Below the pieces are notes generated by a model that had not been told where the DNA came from, did not search any database, and saw nothing but the letters and a program-made list of their open reading frames with translations. A program made the position numbers and the translations under genes. This document shows, piece by piece, positions 45,464 to 56,413 of a stretch of 64,000 nt of DNA. The DNA is from Microdochium bolleyi (taxonomy: Eukaryota; Ascomycota; Sordariomycetes; Xylariales; Microdochiaceae): NCBI GenBank assembly GCA_001566295.1, contig KQ964251.1, positions 439,838 to 503,837 on the forward strand, written 5' to 3'. The number at the start of each line of letters is the position of its first letter. The first letter of the stretch is position 1.

Positions 45464-47340
45464 CTATACAAACCAAGGGGAAGCACCGCTGAGCTCGACA
45501 ACATCCCACCACCTGAGGTCTGCGGCGGTAGTGCTGGCCGTGGCAGCACCTGCCCTCAGATCCTTCTGCTTCCAGAACGACTCGATGATGCGCCTAAGCA
45601 CGAACACGTTGCCGATGCCGCGTCGCTCGTCCATGCCGTCGAGAGCCCGCAGGACCGCGATGCGCCGCTGGTCCTGGACGTCCCCTGTCCCTTCGCCGAT
45701 ATCGCACTCGCAGGCGATGATGAAAAGCGGCCAGGGGCTCGTGCAGGTGTCCAGGCTGTCGAGGATGACGAAGGCGTGGTCGAGGTATGCCGATATGGAA
45801 GGCAGGTTGGTGGAAGCCCGGAATAGGTGGTGAGGAGATACCTTGACCAGGTAGATGAGGACCGCGAGACGGTACAGCTCGGCTATCGCGAGGACCTGTG
45901 CGCGGCGGGCTGGTGGCAGGCTGCTCTTTGTGTGCGAGTCGAGGTTCTGGCTGAGTCGTGACACTCTCTCGGAGACTCGATCCCATTCTTGGAGCCGCAT
46001 GTTGTACACTTCTGGGGCGAGTTGTGAGAGCTCGCCGCTGAGCTGGAGGGACCGCAGTCTGTTCACGTAGGCGATTGCTTCCATGATCTCGATTGAGCAA
46101 CCCAAGGAGCCCACGATCTGTGAAGTTCCGAGATCATGTATGAGTCAGTCGGCCCGTTCTTGCATGATGGTGAGCGTGCGGTGCATGCAACGTACAAGAG
46201 CCTGGTCCACGCCCAGTGCCCGAAGGAAACCGAGCGCGAAGGGATATGGAGGGCTTTGATTACATGGCTGGCTGAAGGCGCCCAGGACCTCGTGATACAG
46301 GAGCCAGGCGCAGAGAAAGTGCCGAGAAGATTGGCTCGCTTGGTCAGGCGCAAGTTGCTGCAGCATGTGGGCGGCGCCCTGCAGGTGGACAGCCCAGTCT
46401 CTTTCGGTTTCGTCAAAGACCTGGAATGATCAACCATGCTGTTTCGTATGTTCCGATTCGGCCACCGCCAGTCTGCTTACGTTGTAGACACACAGCATCA
46501 TCGATGCTGCCATCTGTGCCTCACTTGTTCCATGGCACTGTTCGGTCATCGAGGACGACAGAGCACGAATCGCCCTGACTCTGTAAGGGAGTGCTTTCCT
46601 GCTGCCCCAGAGGTGGAACGCCGCCAGAGCGAAGACGGCATTGCGCAAGCCACACGATGCTGCCGCATGAGGTGTCGCCAGTGCCATGGGCAGGAGCACG
46701 TCTCGGAAGCCATTGTTGATGTCGATGGTCGATATCATTGCAGTAAGGCGGTCCGTATCTACGAGGTCCGCTCGGTTAGCCTGGAGAGAAGTGAAATGAT
46801 GGCATGTACTGTACGGTTTGGAACTCATACAGTAGTGCAATAAGTGTGATTCCTGCTCATGGATATCTGGGAGGACAGAGAGCGGCCGACGTGGTGCAGA
46901 ATCGGAGTCGAAGCTGCCGAAATTGAGCAGGGCATGATTGGAGCGATTGAATGTGTGGAAGTCCGTGTAAGTGAGGTTGAGAAAGTGTGTTGCATACGAG
47001 TCCACATTACCATCGGACACGGCGCTTGAGTCCAGGAACGTCACGACGTGCCGCGCGGGTTTCCGGCGACCATCATGCTGGTCCGGCCAGGTCAGACGGA
47101 TGCCATAGCCCAAGCAGATTCGTCCAGAGCGGCGGCAGTTGTTGCAGACTGGAACACTCTTGTCGCAGCCAATCTTGCGGGCTATTCACCACCGTCAGCA
47201 GATGACTGATGTCGGGGACAGGTGCTGCAGGCTGTTCAGTGTCCGCCTGGCTTACATTTGCAGGTCCAGCAGCCCTGGGATCTGCGGAAGCCGGACTGGC
47301 CTGGCTGCATTGTAGGCTTTCGGGGCCGAGTTGCACGCAT
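45464..47340 (-). CDS. Zn2Cys6 transcription factor with fungal_trans_2-type domain
   Basis: Four exons on the minus strand: 47256-47340, 46481-47181, 46196-46420 and 45464-46117, giving 554 residues. Intron 1 (47182-47255, branch site GCTGAC, acceptor AATAG) splits the zinc cluster. Joined, cysteines lie at 24, 27, 34, 41, 44 and 51 in the pattern CX2CX6CX6CX2CX6C (GCWTCKSRKIGCDK, then CNNCRRSGRIC). The sequence LGYGIRLTWP directly after the cluster is typical of this class. The remainder is the helical C6-factor domain, with YCMSSKPYS, LLPMALATPH, AAFHLWG, VFDETERDWAVHLQGA and LGFLRALGVD. The third intron uses donor GTACGT and avoids an in-frame TGA. Start alternatives are 47310, or farther upstream at 47538 in the same frame. 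The regulated pathway cannot be told. Confidence 0.88.
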
Positions 47341-48324
47341 TGCTTTGTCAATGGCGATGCATGGCCCAGAAATCGTCTCTGCGAACCACCGAAACCGGCT
47401 GTTGCTATATCCGCAGGAGTGGACCTCGCTGGGTGGTGCCTTTCCACAACGCCGAGTGGCACCTTCCCCGGGCGTTCCAAGGCATCGTGTAGCATCTTGG
47501 ACGCCTCGCATTTGCTTCAGTATCCTGCCAAACACCATGCCCTGAATCCTTTTGGTCTGTGTATCAGAATACCTTAGTTTCTGTCCTTCCGCTTCGCTCC
47601 TGGAAGTGACACTATAATCGACACTCTGACCACCATCTATATCTTGAGGAATGGCACATCACATATCTACGAGCCATTCTGCAACGGCTAGCCACATGCA
47701 GGTACGACACGTTCCGCAAGACTACTGCCAAGCCAGATAAATCATCCTGCGCGTATTCTCCGTGCTCAGCATTGGTACCAATGGTTCTGGCGGACATCCT
47801 GGAACCGGGGAGGCACCCAGGGATCATCAGAGCCGAGCCGAGGCGGAGTGCTGGCGTCTGCATGCCTCTGGGGAAGCGTCTCCGCCCAATGCCTGTGGGG
47901 AAGCTCTCCAGGAGCCTGGGGGGCCTCGGCGAGCGTGGTGACGAGCAGTCAACGGTGCGGTGACACAGTGGTGTTGGAGGTGACCTCACGATCGGCCGGG
48001 GCCAGCCCTGTGGCGCGGCACCGAACCCCGCTAGGCCCGGCGGCCTTGCGCATGGACGGATTGGGGAGGCGCCTCGGCAACTTCACATGCTTGGACCTGG
48101 CTGTGCAGGCGCACCTTGCGAGCTCCAGTGCGCAATCCATGCTCGTGCTCACGAGTCCCGAGAACCACTTGCCGACTCGCCCGCCTGCCACGCCTATAGA
48201 AAGCTCCTCGTCACCGGCCTCCCCAGTCGCCTGCCCACCTCCCTTCTCTTCTTCCACGACTGCATATTGCTCACCTTGCAACAACCTCATCCCACCGTCT
48301 TCCACAGCTCCCACCGCATCCACC
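47341..48324. other. Divergent region between the Zn2Cys6 factor and SCP2 genes
   Basis: Both neighbours start from this segment and are transcribed outwards. It should contain two promoters. A pyrimidine-rich stretch at about 48195-48324 lies just before the SCP2 ATG. No other gene was recognised. Confidence 0.5.
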
Positions 48325-48867
48325 ATGTCTCTCAAGAACGGTACGTCCCGCCCCTGGCCGTCGCATGCTCCCCAGACACCGCCCCCGTCACATGCTAACG
48401 TGCCCGTCGCTCATCTGCAGACGACTTCCCCTCCTCCGCGGCCTTCGACGCCATCAACGCCGTCCTCCAGGGCGACGAGGCCGAGCGCAAGGGCGCCATC
48501 AAGCAGGCCGGCGCCGTCTTCGCCTTCACCCTCAAGAACAAGGCTGGCAACGAGGAGAGCTGGCACATCGACCTCAAGGACAAGGGTGTCGTCGGCAAGG
48601 GCACTGGCAATAAGCCTACCGGTATGTCTCATCGCTCCAATCGCGCTGTCGGCCCCGACCCGAAGTGGCGCAACGTCATGCTGACTCGACCTGACCGACA
48701 CAGTGACTCTCTCCCTCTCCGAGGAGGACTTTGGCAAGCTCGTTGCCGGCACCGCCGATCCCCAGCGCCTCTTCATGGGCGGCAAGCTCAAGGCCAAGGG
48801 CGACATCATGAAGGCCACCAAGATGCAGCCCATCCTGGCCAAGGCCAAGAGTAAGGCCAAGCTCTAA
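48325..48867 (+). CDS. SCP2-domain sterol/fatty-acid carrier protein, probably peroxisomal
   Basis: Three exons: 48325-48340, 48421-48621 and 48704-48867, giving 126 residues. The first exon encodes only MSLKN plus one base. This is a stand-alone SCP2 lipid-binding domain, like yeast-type fatty-acid-binding POX18 proteins: FPSSAAFDAINAVL, GAVFAFTLKNKAGNEESWHIDLKDKG, VTLSLSEEDFGKLVAG, QRLFMGGKLKAKGDIMKATKMQPIL. The family carries acyl-CoA or sterols non-specifically and serves beta-oxidation. The last three residues are AKL, a permitted variant of the C-terminal peroxisomal signal (PTS1). The length is normal. The ATG at 48325 sits in CACCATGTC, a good context. Confidence 0.94.
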
Positions 48868-50329
48868 GCAGCTTTGATGCCAACCCTTGGCTCCTGTTTT
48901 CATCTCTGCTGCGCCCGTGCGACGGTATGAAGGGGCGCGTCGCCACGCACTCGATCGTACGCCGCAGCCACCCGTCTGGGTAAAAGTTCTGTCCAGGTGG
49001 ACGTAGGCTGACATGGGCTTCGAAGGCTGTGTTTTTGTTCCCTCGAATGTTTGTCTGGGATAGAGTTGTGATAATGCATGATACCAATCGAGACTGTTTT
49101 CATACCTCTTCAGCGGCGCTCGCGGCCTGCGCCGGTAGAGTACCGAGCGCAGCGTCCGGTATCACCCTCACACTGTCCGCGGCTTCCGCAGCTCGGTAGA
49201 CAAGAATCTTGGCAAAATGTTCCAGCACGTGAAGATAAAGATATTTTGTTCGTTCTTGATCATGACTGAAGGCAATGCGCTGCATACTGTAACTCCAACA
49301 ATTTGGCTTCGTCGTCGGTAGGCACAGCAGCGTACGTGGCACTAGCAAGTGTCTCCCGACCGACTCGCTCCCGCTGAAGCAAAAGAGCAGCCTCCTGTGG
49401 CCACCATGACAACCGTGGAAGGCGAACAAAGCAGTTGGCTAGCAGAACGACACCCACGCATCCGTATTGGCCGATTCTGTTTCTTCCTGATTCGGACTCC
49501 GTGTGTCGGGGTGAGACGAATGGACCACACGTGCTTGCCGAAGCGGGTGTCCACCTGACGTGCAGCGCAGGCAAGCACTTTAGTTGCTCCGTGAGCAAGC
49601 TGGAGTGCGAGGTACCAGCCCGCCCAAACACCGCGACGCGATACCTCTGCCCACCAGGCGCGTCCTCAGCCAACCAGAATGCTCGCAGCCAGTCTCCACA
49701 GCAAGGAGCTACGTGCAGCCCGGGCAGGCACACGGACATCTGGCCACCCACTGCGCGCCTCACCCCCAAAAATTTACCTGGTCATCACCACCCAGGCAAG
49801 CTCTCCTCGACCTTGTTGTCGCCTGGCCGCGCATTGTCCTGCCACACCTAATCCATCATCGACCTCGCCAGCGCCAGACTGATCCGAGCGTCCATCTCGC
49901 GCTTTCCAGCTCGACTCTTCTTCTTTCGGCTCCCTCCTGGTTTTCCACTCGCGCATCTCGACACCTTGTCGCCTGCAATTTCTCCGCCGTGCCTGCATCA
50001 TTATCAGGCTCTGCGCAGCGTCGACAAGCTTCTTCTTTCCGACCCCCATCCGGCTTCCCGCGCAACAAGAGGCCATCTCCTATCTCCCGCTCGCGTTTCT
50101 CAATTCAGAGCTGCTGCTCTCGTCAATAGTTGGAGGGACATACAGAGCCTCTCACCAACCCTTCACGTCTCCAGCGTACCACTGAACTCAGGTCTTGTTA
50201 TGGAACAAGCCTGACCACAAGCAACCATACGACGACCGCGGCAACAGCCTCTCTAACGGCTCCATTTGCCCTATTGTCGAATATCGAAGACAGACAGATT
50301 TCGTCTTGCGCATCAACGCGATCATCACA
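48868..50329. other. Intergenic region between SCP2 and NUP2
   Basis: This holds the SCP2 3' UTR and the NUP2 promoter and leader. A C/T-rich stretch at about 49790-50130 is probably the promoter or 5' UTR. A four-codon ATG frame (50200-50214) precedes the NUP2 ATG. No gene is seen. Confidence 0.5.
50200..50214 (+). promoter_or_regulatory. Possible minimal upstream ORF before NUP2
   Basis: ATG GAA CAA GCC TGA lies 116 bases before the NUP2 ATG, in another frame. If the mRNA begins upstream of it, ribosomes would meet it first. The transcription start is not known. Confidence 0.3.
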
Positions 50330-53300
50330 ATGAGCTTCAACGGCACACCCAAGCGTGCCCGCCCAGCGGCAGGAGAGGCCGGGTCTACACCCTTCAGATC
50401 GCAGAGCTCCAATCGCTTTCGGTCGTCTCTCGTGCCCATGTCACGGCAGGCGGCGTCTCCCGGCCCGAGTCGATCTGGCGCAGCCGGACAGCCCGTGAGC
50501 AGTAAGTTGACTGGCTTCTCAACGAACCAGCGCGACCTTTTCCGAACCACATCCACCCCGAAAGCGCAGCCCTTTGCCCCCGAGCTTTCACCTGCCGCGA
50601 CCTCAAAAAATGCTGGCGCTCGCAAATTTGCGCCGCAGCGGAGTGTGTTGGGTGGGATGAACACCACCGGCGCGAAAGACCTTTTCCCGATGAGGATTCC
50701 CTCGCCAGACCCAGAGCTGTCTGGCGAAGCTCTATCCCAACAGGTTCCCGACGACCATAATCGAGCTGGCTCCGTGTATGCAGACCAGTATCTCGCCGAC
50801 AAATGCCCTACTCATTTCGATGACCTGCAGCGTCGGCAATTCTTCTGCATCCTGGACCTGCGCCGGCTCAAGTATGCGGCTGACGAGATCTTCATCAAGA
50901 AGGACTGGAAGCTGAACATTCTGGCGTTTGCCAAGGAGTACGAGAAGAGCAGATCGATAATATTGCTGCGCTACGGGCTCTACGAGTTCAAGAATGTCAA
51001 GCCAGACCCGTCAACGATGCGGAAATGGCGGCTCGCAAACGGTCTGCCCGAATTGCCCGAAGACGAGGGCACCGACTCTAGACGGTCTGGCGCTGCTGGT
51101 GCTGGCAAGCGAAAGGCCGTCGAAGACTTGGCAGGCAAGGATAGCGCTTTCAATGCTTCCACGTCCAACAAACGCCGCAATGTCGCTGCCGACGGCTCGG
51201 ATTCCTTCCCAAGCAGCAAACGCCGGGCGGTCGACGAGGATGAACAACGATCCACGCCGTCGGCTGCGACGTCTGCATTTGCAAAGATCCTGGACAAGAC
51301 ACAGACGCCGGCCAAAGCGATGTCCTCGCCATTCAGCAACCAGAACGCCCAAAAGCAGACTGAGAGTGCTGCTCCTAAGAGCAACCCATTCCAGCCGGCA
51401 TCAACCGGAGGCGCATTCGCGGCATTGGCGTCGTCCATCTTCAGCAACCCGGCCAAGGGAGCGAGCGATGGGTCCATCCTCTCAAGTCACAAAGTTGGAA
51501 CTGTTCCGACCAACACTTCCGGCATTTTCAGCTACCTTTCCGAAAGTTCTAATAACAGCGGAAATGAGGTTGACGACGACGAGGCCGATGAGCCCGAAGA
51601 CGAGGAGGAGGAGGAGGCGGAAGAGGAAGAGCAGAGCGAGCCGACTTCGCAGAACGAGCCTGACAGCCAAGAAGCTGCCCCGAGCTATAACAACAGCGCC
51701 GCCGTCAGCACCGGCACAAACACGCCCCCGATCCAGAGCGGCACCGGGCTCTTCCCCGCAAGTACGAAATCGAGCACGCCTAATATCTTTGGCGCAAGCA
51801 CACAGTCCAACGGCGTTGCAGCAAAGGGCGGTCTCTTTGGTCGCGTAAAGCTGGGCTCAGACGGTCAGCCAGTGAGAGCCACTCCCGGTCCTGAGGACAA
51901 GGAGAACTCCACGGTTGGTACTCAGCAAGGTACTCCAGCCAAACCAGCTGGCGGAAACTTCACTTTCGATGCCACGAAGTCTCCGATATCCTTTGGAGCG
52001 CCCTCTTCCAAGCCTGCGTCGGCTGAACCGCAATCGGCATCTACAGAGCCGCCAAAGTTCGGCGTTGCGCCGAGTGCCAAACCCGCTCCCCTATTCGGGG
52101 CCCCGAAGGATGCTAAGGCCGCTTCGTCGCCGTTGTTTGGACCTCTGAGTAACCCACCTGACAACACTGCGACTAAGCCTGCTTCTGGAGCGACGCCCTT
52201 GTTTGGTGCGCCGAAATCAGTCACGCCCACGCCTTCAGCTGCTCCGCTGTTTGGTCACAGCTCGCAGCCAAAGGAGTCTGCCGCGTCCAAGCCAGAAGAT
52301 ACAGCTACCAGCATATTTGCTGGTTTTGGTTCGAAGAGCAGCACGCCCACGCCAGCTGCGCCCATGTTCGGTGCGCCACAAAGCAAGAAGAGGGGCGCAG
52401 ATGGCGAAGATGAGCCAAGTGCGAAGCGACAGGCGCCTGGCGAGGCATCAAAGTCATCAAGCGCGAGCTTGTTTGGCGCTTCAGCTCCTTCATTTGGTTC
52501 CACGCAGTCCAATGGTCAGGCAAGCCAGCCTGCCACCGCTCTCTTTGGCACGACGGCGAAGCCTGCTTCATCAGCTCCCATCTTCCCGACCAGCGGCTCA
52601 TCGGCACCTGCCGGTAAGCCCGAAGTTGCCACACAACAAAAGCCTTTGTTCGGAATGAGCGCATCTGTGCCTTCGGCTACACCGGAGCCTTCGAAGCCAG
52701 TTACTGCGCCTCTGTTTGGATCCACAACTTCAAGTGAGAAGACTTTCCAGTTTGGCGGGTCGCAACCTGCTCCTGCTCCTGCCAAACCAGCAGATGCTCC
52801 GGCGACGAGCATCTTTGCGAATCCCGCACCATCCAGCGGTGGCATTTTCAGCTTTGGCGGGTCGGCCCCTCAGGCTGCTGCGGACAACAAGCCGTCAACT
52901 CCATCGTTTACGTTCGGGGGGGCTAAGCCCTCCGAACCTGCCGCGCCAGCGGCCCCTTCCTTCAGCTTTGGCGGCAGCACCAACAATGCCTCTCCGGCTG
53001 TGTCCTTCGGAGCAACCCCAACCGGCGCCGGCTCGCAGAGTTTCGACTTCAACTTTGGCGGTAACCAGACAGGCGGGGCGTCTTCGACGTTCAGCTTCGG
53101 TGCTGGTGGCGGCGGTGGCAATACCGGAGGATCGGGAGCGTCGTCGTTCACTTTCAGTGCAGGTGGCAACAACAGTGCGCCCATATCTAACCCCTTTGCG
53201 CAAGCGAATGGCGCGGGCGCCAGTGCCCCCATGTTTGGGGGTGGGGCATCTACTACTGCTCCAGCGAAACCGGCTACTTCATTCAACTTTGGAGCCAGCA

Positions 53301-54055
53301 GCAGTCAGGCTAATCCTGCCCAGAGCAGCTCAATCTTTGGCAGCCAGCCCAATGGGAGCAGCACCACCAATGGCGGTCCATCTTTCAGCTTCACACAGGC
53401 TACACCCCAAAGGGACTCTGGCACTCCGAAACCGCTAGGTCTCTTTGCTAGCCTAGTGCCTCCTGGTGGTGAAGGCTCTACTCGTGGGGGTATGTGGTAA
53501 TCTGCTGGCTACTCTCGCCGAAATGGTGTGCTAACATTGATCCAAGGTTCTCCTATGCCCGCACCCTCCAGCATAGGCACCACACCGGTGAACGGCACAC
53601 CTGAACCCCAGACACAAGACGATGGTGATGCAGAAGCTCCTCAGGAGCAACTGTCTCTGACCGAAGGCGGGCCTGGCGAGGAGGATGAGACCATTGTCCA
53701 CGAAGTGCGCGCCAAAGCCATCAAGTTCATTCCCATCAACAAAGACGCGGACGACGACGATGCGCGGAAGTCACCCTGGTCGACGCAGGGCGTTGGCCCC
53801 TTACGTGTCCTGAAGAACAAGACTACCGGCACTGTCCGCTTGCTGCTGCGAGCGGAACCTCGAGGTCACATCGCCCTCAACAAGGCTCTGCTATCTGATG
53901 CCTCGTACACGGCGAAGGACAAGACGGTCAACTTGATGACCTCCGACGACAAAGGCACCAGCCTGGAGACGTGGGTCTTGCAGGTCAAGAAGCCGGAGTT
54001 TGCCAACGAGCTGGCCGCCATCCTAGAGGCGAACAAGAGCGCGAACAAGAAGTAG
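50330..54055 (+). CDS. nup2: FG-repeat nucleoporin NUP2 with Ran-binding domain
   Basis: Two exons: 50330-53489 and 53547-54055, giving 1222 residues. The intron has donor GTATGT and branch site GCTAAC. The frame is open upstream, but the first in-frame ATG is at 50330 (MSFNGTPKRARP). A conserved N-terminal helical region lies at about 150-240 (HFDDLQRRQFFCILDLRRLKYAADEIF). Basic nuclear-import-like patches follow (KRKAVEDL, NKRRN, SSKRRAV). After an acidic block of Glu/Asp at about 415-440 comes a long low-complexity region with about two dozen FG units (LFGAP, SFGGS, NFGGN). The second exon encodes an acidic linker and a C-terminal RanBD1 domain (KAIKFIP, GVGPLRVLKNKTTGTVRLLLRAEP). Nup2 docks karyopherins at the nuclear basket, binds Ran-GTP and helps release cargo. 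In filamentous fungi it also moves onto chromatin in mitosis. Confidence 0.94.
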
Positions 54056-55143
54056 TAGATGTACGAAAAGTGTGAGAAGGGGAGGTCATGGAGGGGAAGG
54101 GTCGTCTTCACGTGAGCGTGATACTTGTGTTTCGATCCACGTTCTTGTGGGCGTCAGGTTTCTGTCCAGCGCAACAGCTTTGGCGATTTTCACTGTTTTC
54201 ACTTGTCGCATCTCCGTCTCGTAGAGTTGCCCCCTTATGCATTATAATAAGACATACGACGGAGTTCGGTGAGGCCGGAAAAGGCCGTATCATTGCATCT
54301 TAAACAACCTATTTTACCTTAATCTTGCAAGAGTGTTTGTGGGGGACTTGAATACATTGCAGAATTGCGAGACTGGCTGCTATTCCCCTCTGTCTGCTCA
54401 GCACCCACGCTCCGAATAAAGATCAGATATGCGTGCCAGGCTCACGTTCAGCTCATACGCGTCACCAAGCCGCATCGGATGGCATCTGCGTACTACGGCT
54501 GGGAAACATTCCGCGCCATGGAGAGCTCATAACTTTTCAAGGGAAGCCTACTTCTCACCGCCTGTGTTGTCCACTTTCATGTGTATGTCTCGGTCGGGGC
54601 GGAACGGAATCGCTAGCCTCCGCCAGTGTCGATCCATCTCCGAGCATTTGGTGCGGCAGTCGAAGAAAGGGCATGGCCAACATATGGCTAGAGGGATTGG
54701 TCTGCTATCGCCCTCGAGTATGGCAGAGTATGGCATGGTAGTGGAATAATGGGAATGAGAACAGATTTCCCCGTTGCACAACTGGATCGGTCATATATTT
54801 CTCCAAGCACCTCGAGCGTGCCTAGCTCTCCCTCGTATAGCACGGGGTATTTGAGTAAAGGATTGCTGTGTTTCTTCCAGCAGGTGAGTGGTCGTGAGAG
54901 ATGCTCATGGTTTACTGCCCCCCAAACGTCCAGGACAGGGCAATGATAATAATATTCGACCCAAACTTGCCGGTGCTGAGTGATCGCCGAAGTGACATGA
55001 TCCACCGATGGATGACGACACGCACGCACGCTTGTCACAGGCCCCAGAGCACTAGATACCACAAAGCATAGCTGGCGAGGTTTCAGACGAGGAGATGCAT
55101 GGGTAATGATAACCACGACAGAAGCATCTTTCGATTTCACCTA

Positions 55144-55177
55144 GCTACCTACCTACCTACCTACCCACCTACCTACC
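55144..55177. repeat. CTAC tetranucleotide microsatellite
   Basis: About eight copies of CTAC, one of them changed to CCAC, in non-coding sequence. Confidence 0.9.
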
Positions 55178-56069
55178 GTTGGCTTGACGGGCTCTTCATC
55201 TCCGCAGCCTCCGCCCTCGTATTTTCTCTTCCACTATCTCTCCACCCCCTAGGTTAACTCATGAATAATATCCACAGTATGTACATATATTAGTAGCAGT
55301 GACAAATGGACAGTTGGTATGCCGAGGCAACAGCGGAAACGACCCCTTGGGATCTATCCACTGTAGTTCGCCAGTAGCAGCAAGGCGCAGCCCGAACACA
55401 ACAAAAAGGGGGGCGGGTTGTCCGACCGGAACATGCACAGCCTCGAGAAGAGAGGCCGCCGTGTTCACGTCAGGTCACCATCGGCAGATCTGCCTTGGAG
55501 AAGAGGAAGAAACGCGAGGTCACTTTTTCCCCCCACAAGCAGCTGCTATGAAACGAGAGATACCTTCAGCCCCCGTCAGGAGGAGGTAGGGATTGAGGAC
55601 AGAGGCGTGAGAGAGGAGGAAGGGCCCGGTCTACTTCCCCCCATCCCCATATCCTGGTCTCAAACAGTCGGGTCCGATCGGTGTGAGATCGGATCTCACG
55701 ATTCGTGGCCGCGGGTGCCCACTAGTCGACCGACCATGGCCTGACTGTGACCCCTCGGTTCAAGGAAGAAGGAGAAGGAGAAGGGCCATTCACCTCCCTG
55801 AGCCCACTCCTCCGCAGAGGAGTTCAACTGCACCAGGACACTGGTCACTACCATCTCGCCTTTTATTCTGTTTGTTTTTGTTTTGTACAACCCATTTTCT
55901 GTCACTAGATCTCCAAAGCAAGCACCTCAGTGTTCCGGGGCAGAGACAAGCGGCGGCGACGACGACGACGTTCATGCAGCGATGACCCTGGCGGGGCCGG
56001 GGTCTTTTGTCAAGATCTCTATCTAGATCAGGCATGCAATGCGGGCTGGCCGGGCTTGGCTGACCACTC

Positions 56070-56104
56070 ACCCACCCATCCACCCATCCACCCATCTACC
56101 CACC
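56070..56104. repeat. CCAC/CCAT tetranucleotide microsatellite
   Basis: About eight imperfect copies of CCAT/CCAC in tandem. Confidence 0.85.
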
Positions 56105-56374
56105 ACGCTGGGTCGGGTTTGTGTTTGCCCAGCTCCTTGCGTGTGAAAAAGGAGGAGCCGGGGGGCGAATGGTGGCGGACGAAACGGGGGTCCAATATCA
56201 TGTATCAAGGGTGGGGATAATAGAGGAAGTCCGCTGGTAGGAGGTGGAAAACACGATGGACGTGACGAAGCGATGCGGGCAGGGTGGGAAAAGCCCCGGG
56301 GAGAGGAGGGGGCGAGGACAGTTGGGATCTATACGATCCAAGCAGGGCCTGAGGGGACCGGGGATATACAAAAC

Positions 56375-56413
56375 TACATATGTACATACACACACACATA
56401 CATACATACATAC
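56375..56413. repeat. CATA/CA microsatellite
   Basis: A compound repeat: ACATATGTACATA, then a CA run, then three to four copies of CATA. Confidence 0.85.

Noticed and set aside
45594..46100. 168-codon minus-strand frame overlapping exon 4 of the second C6 factor
   Set aside because: It is a +1 shadow; the true frame carries the transcription factor domain and splices cleanly to the other exons.
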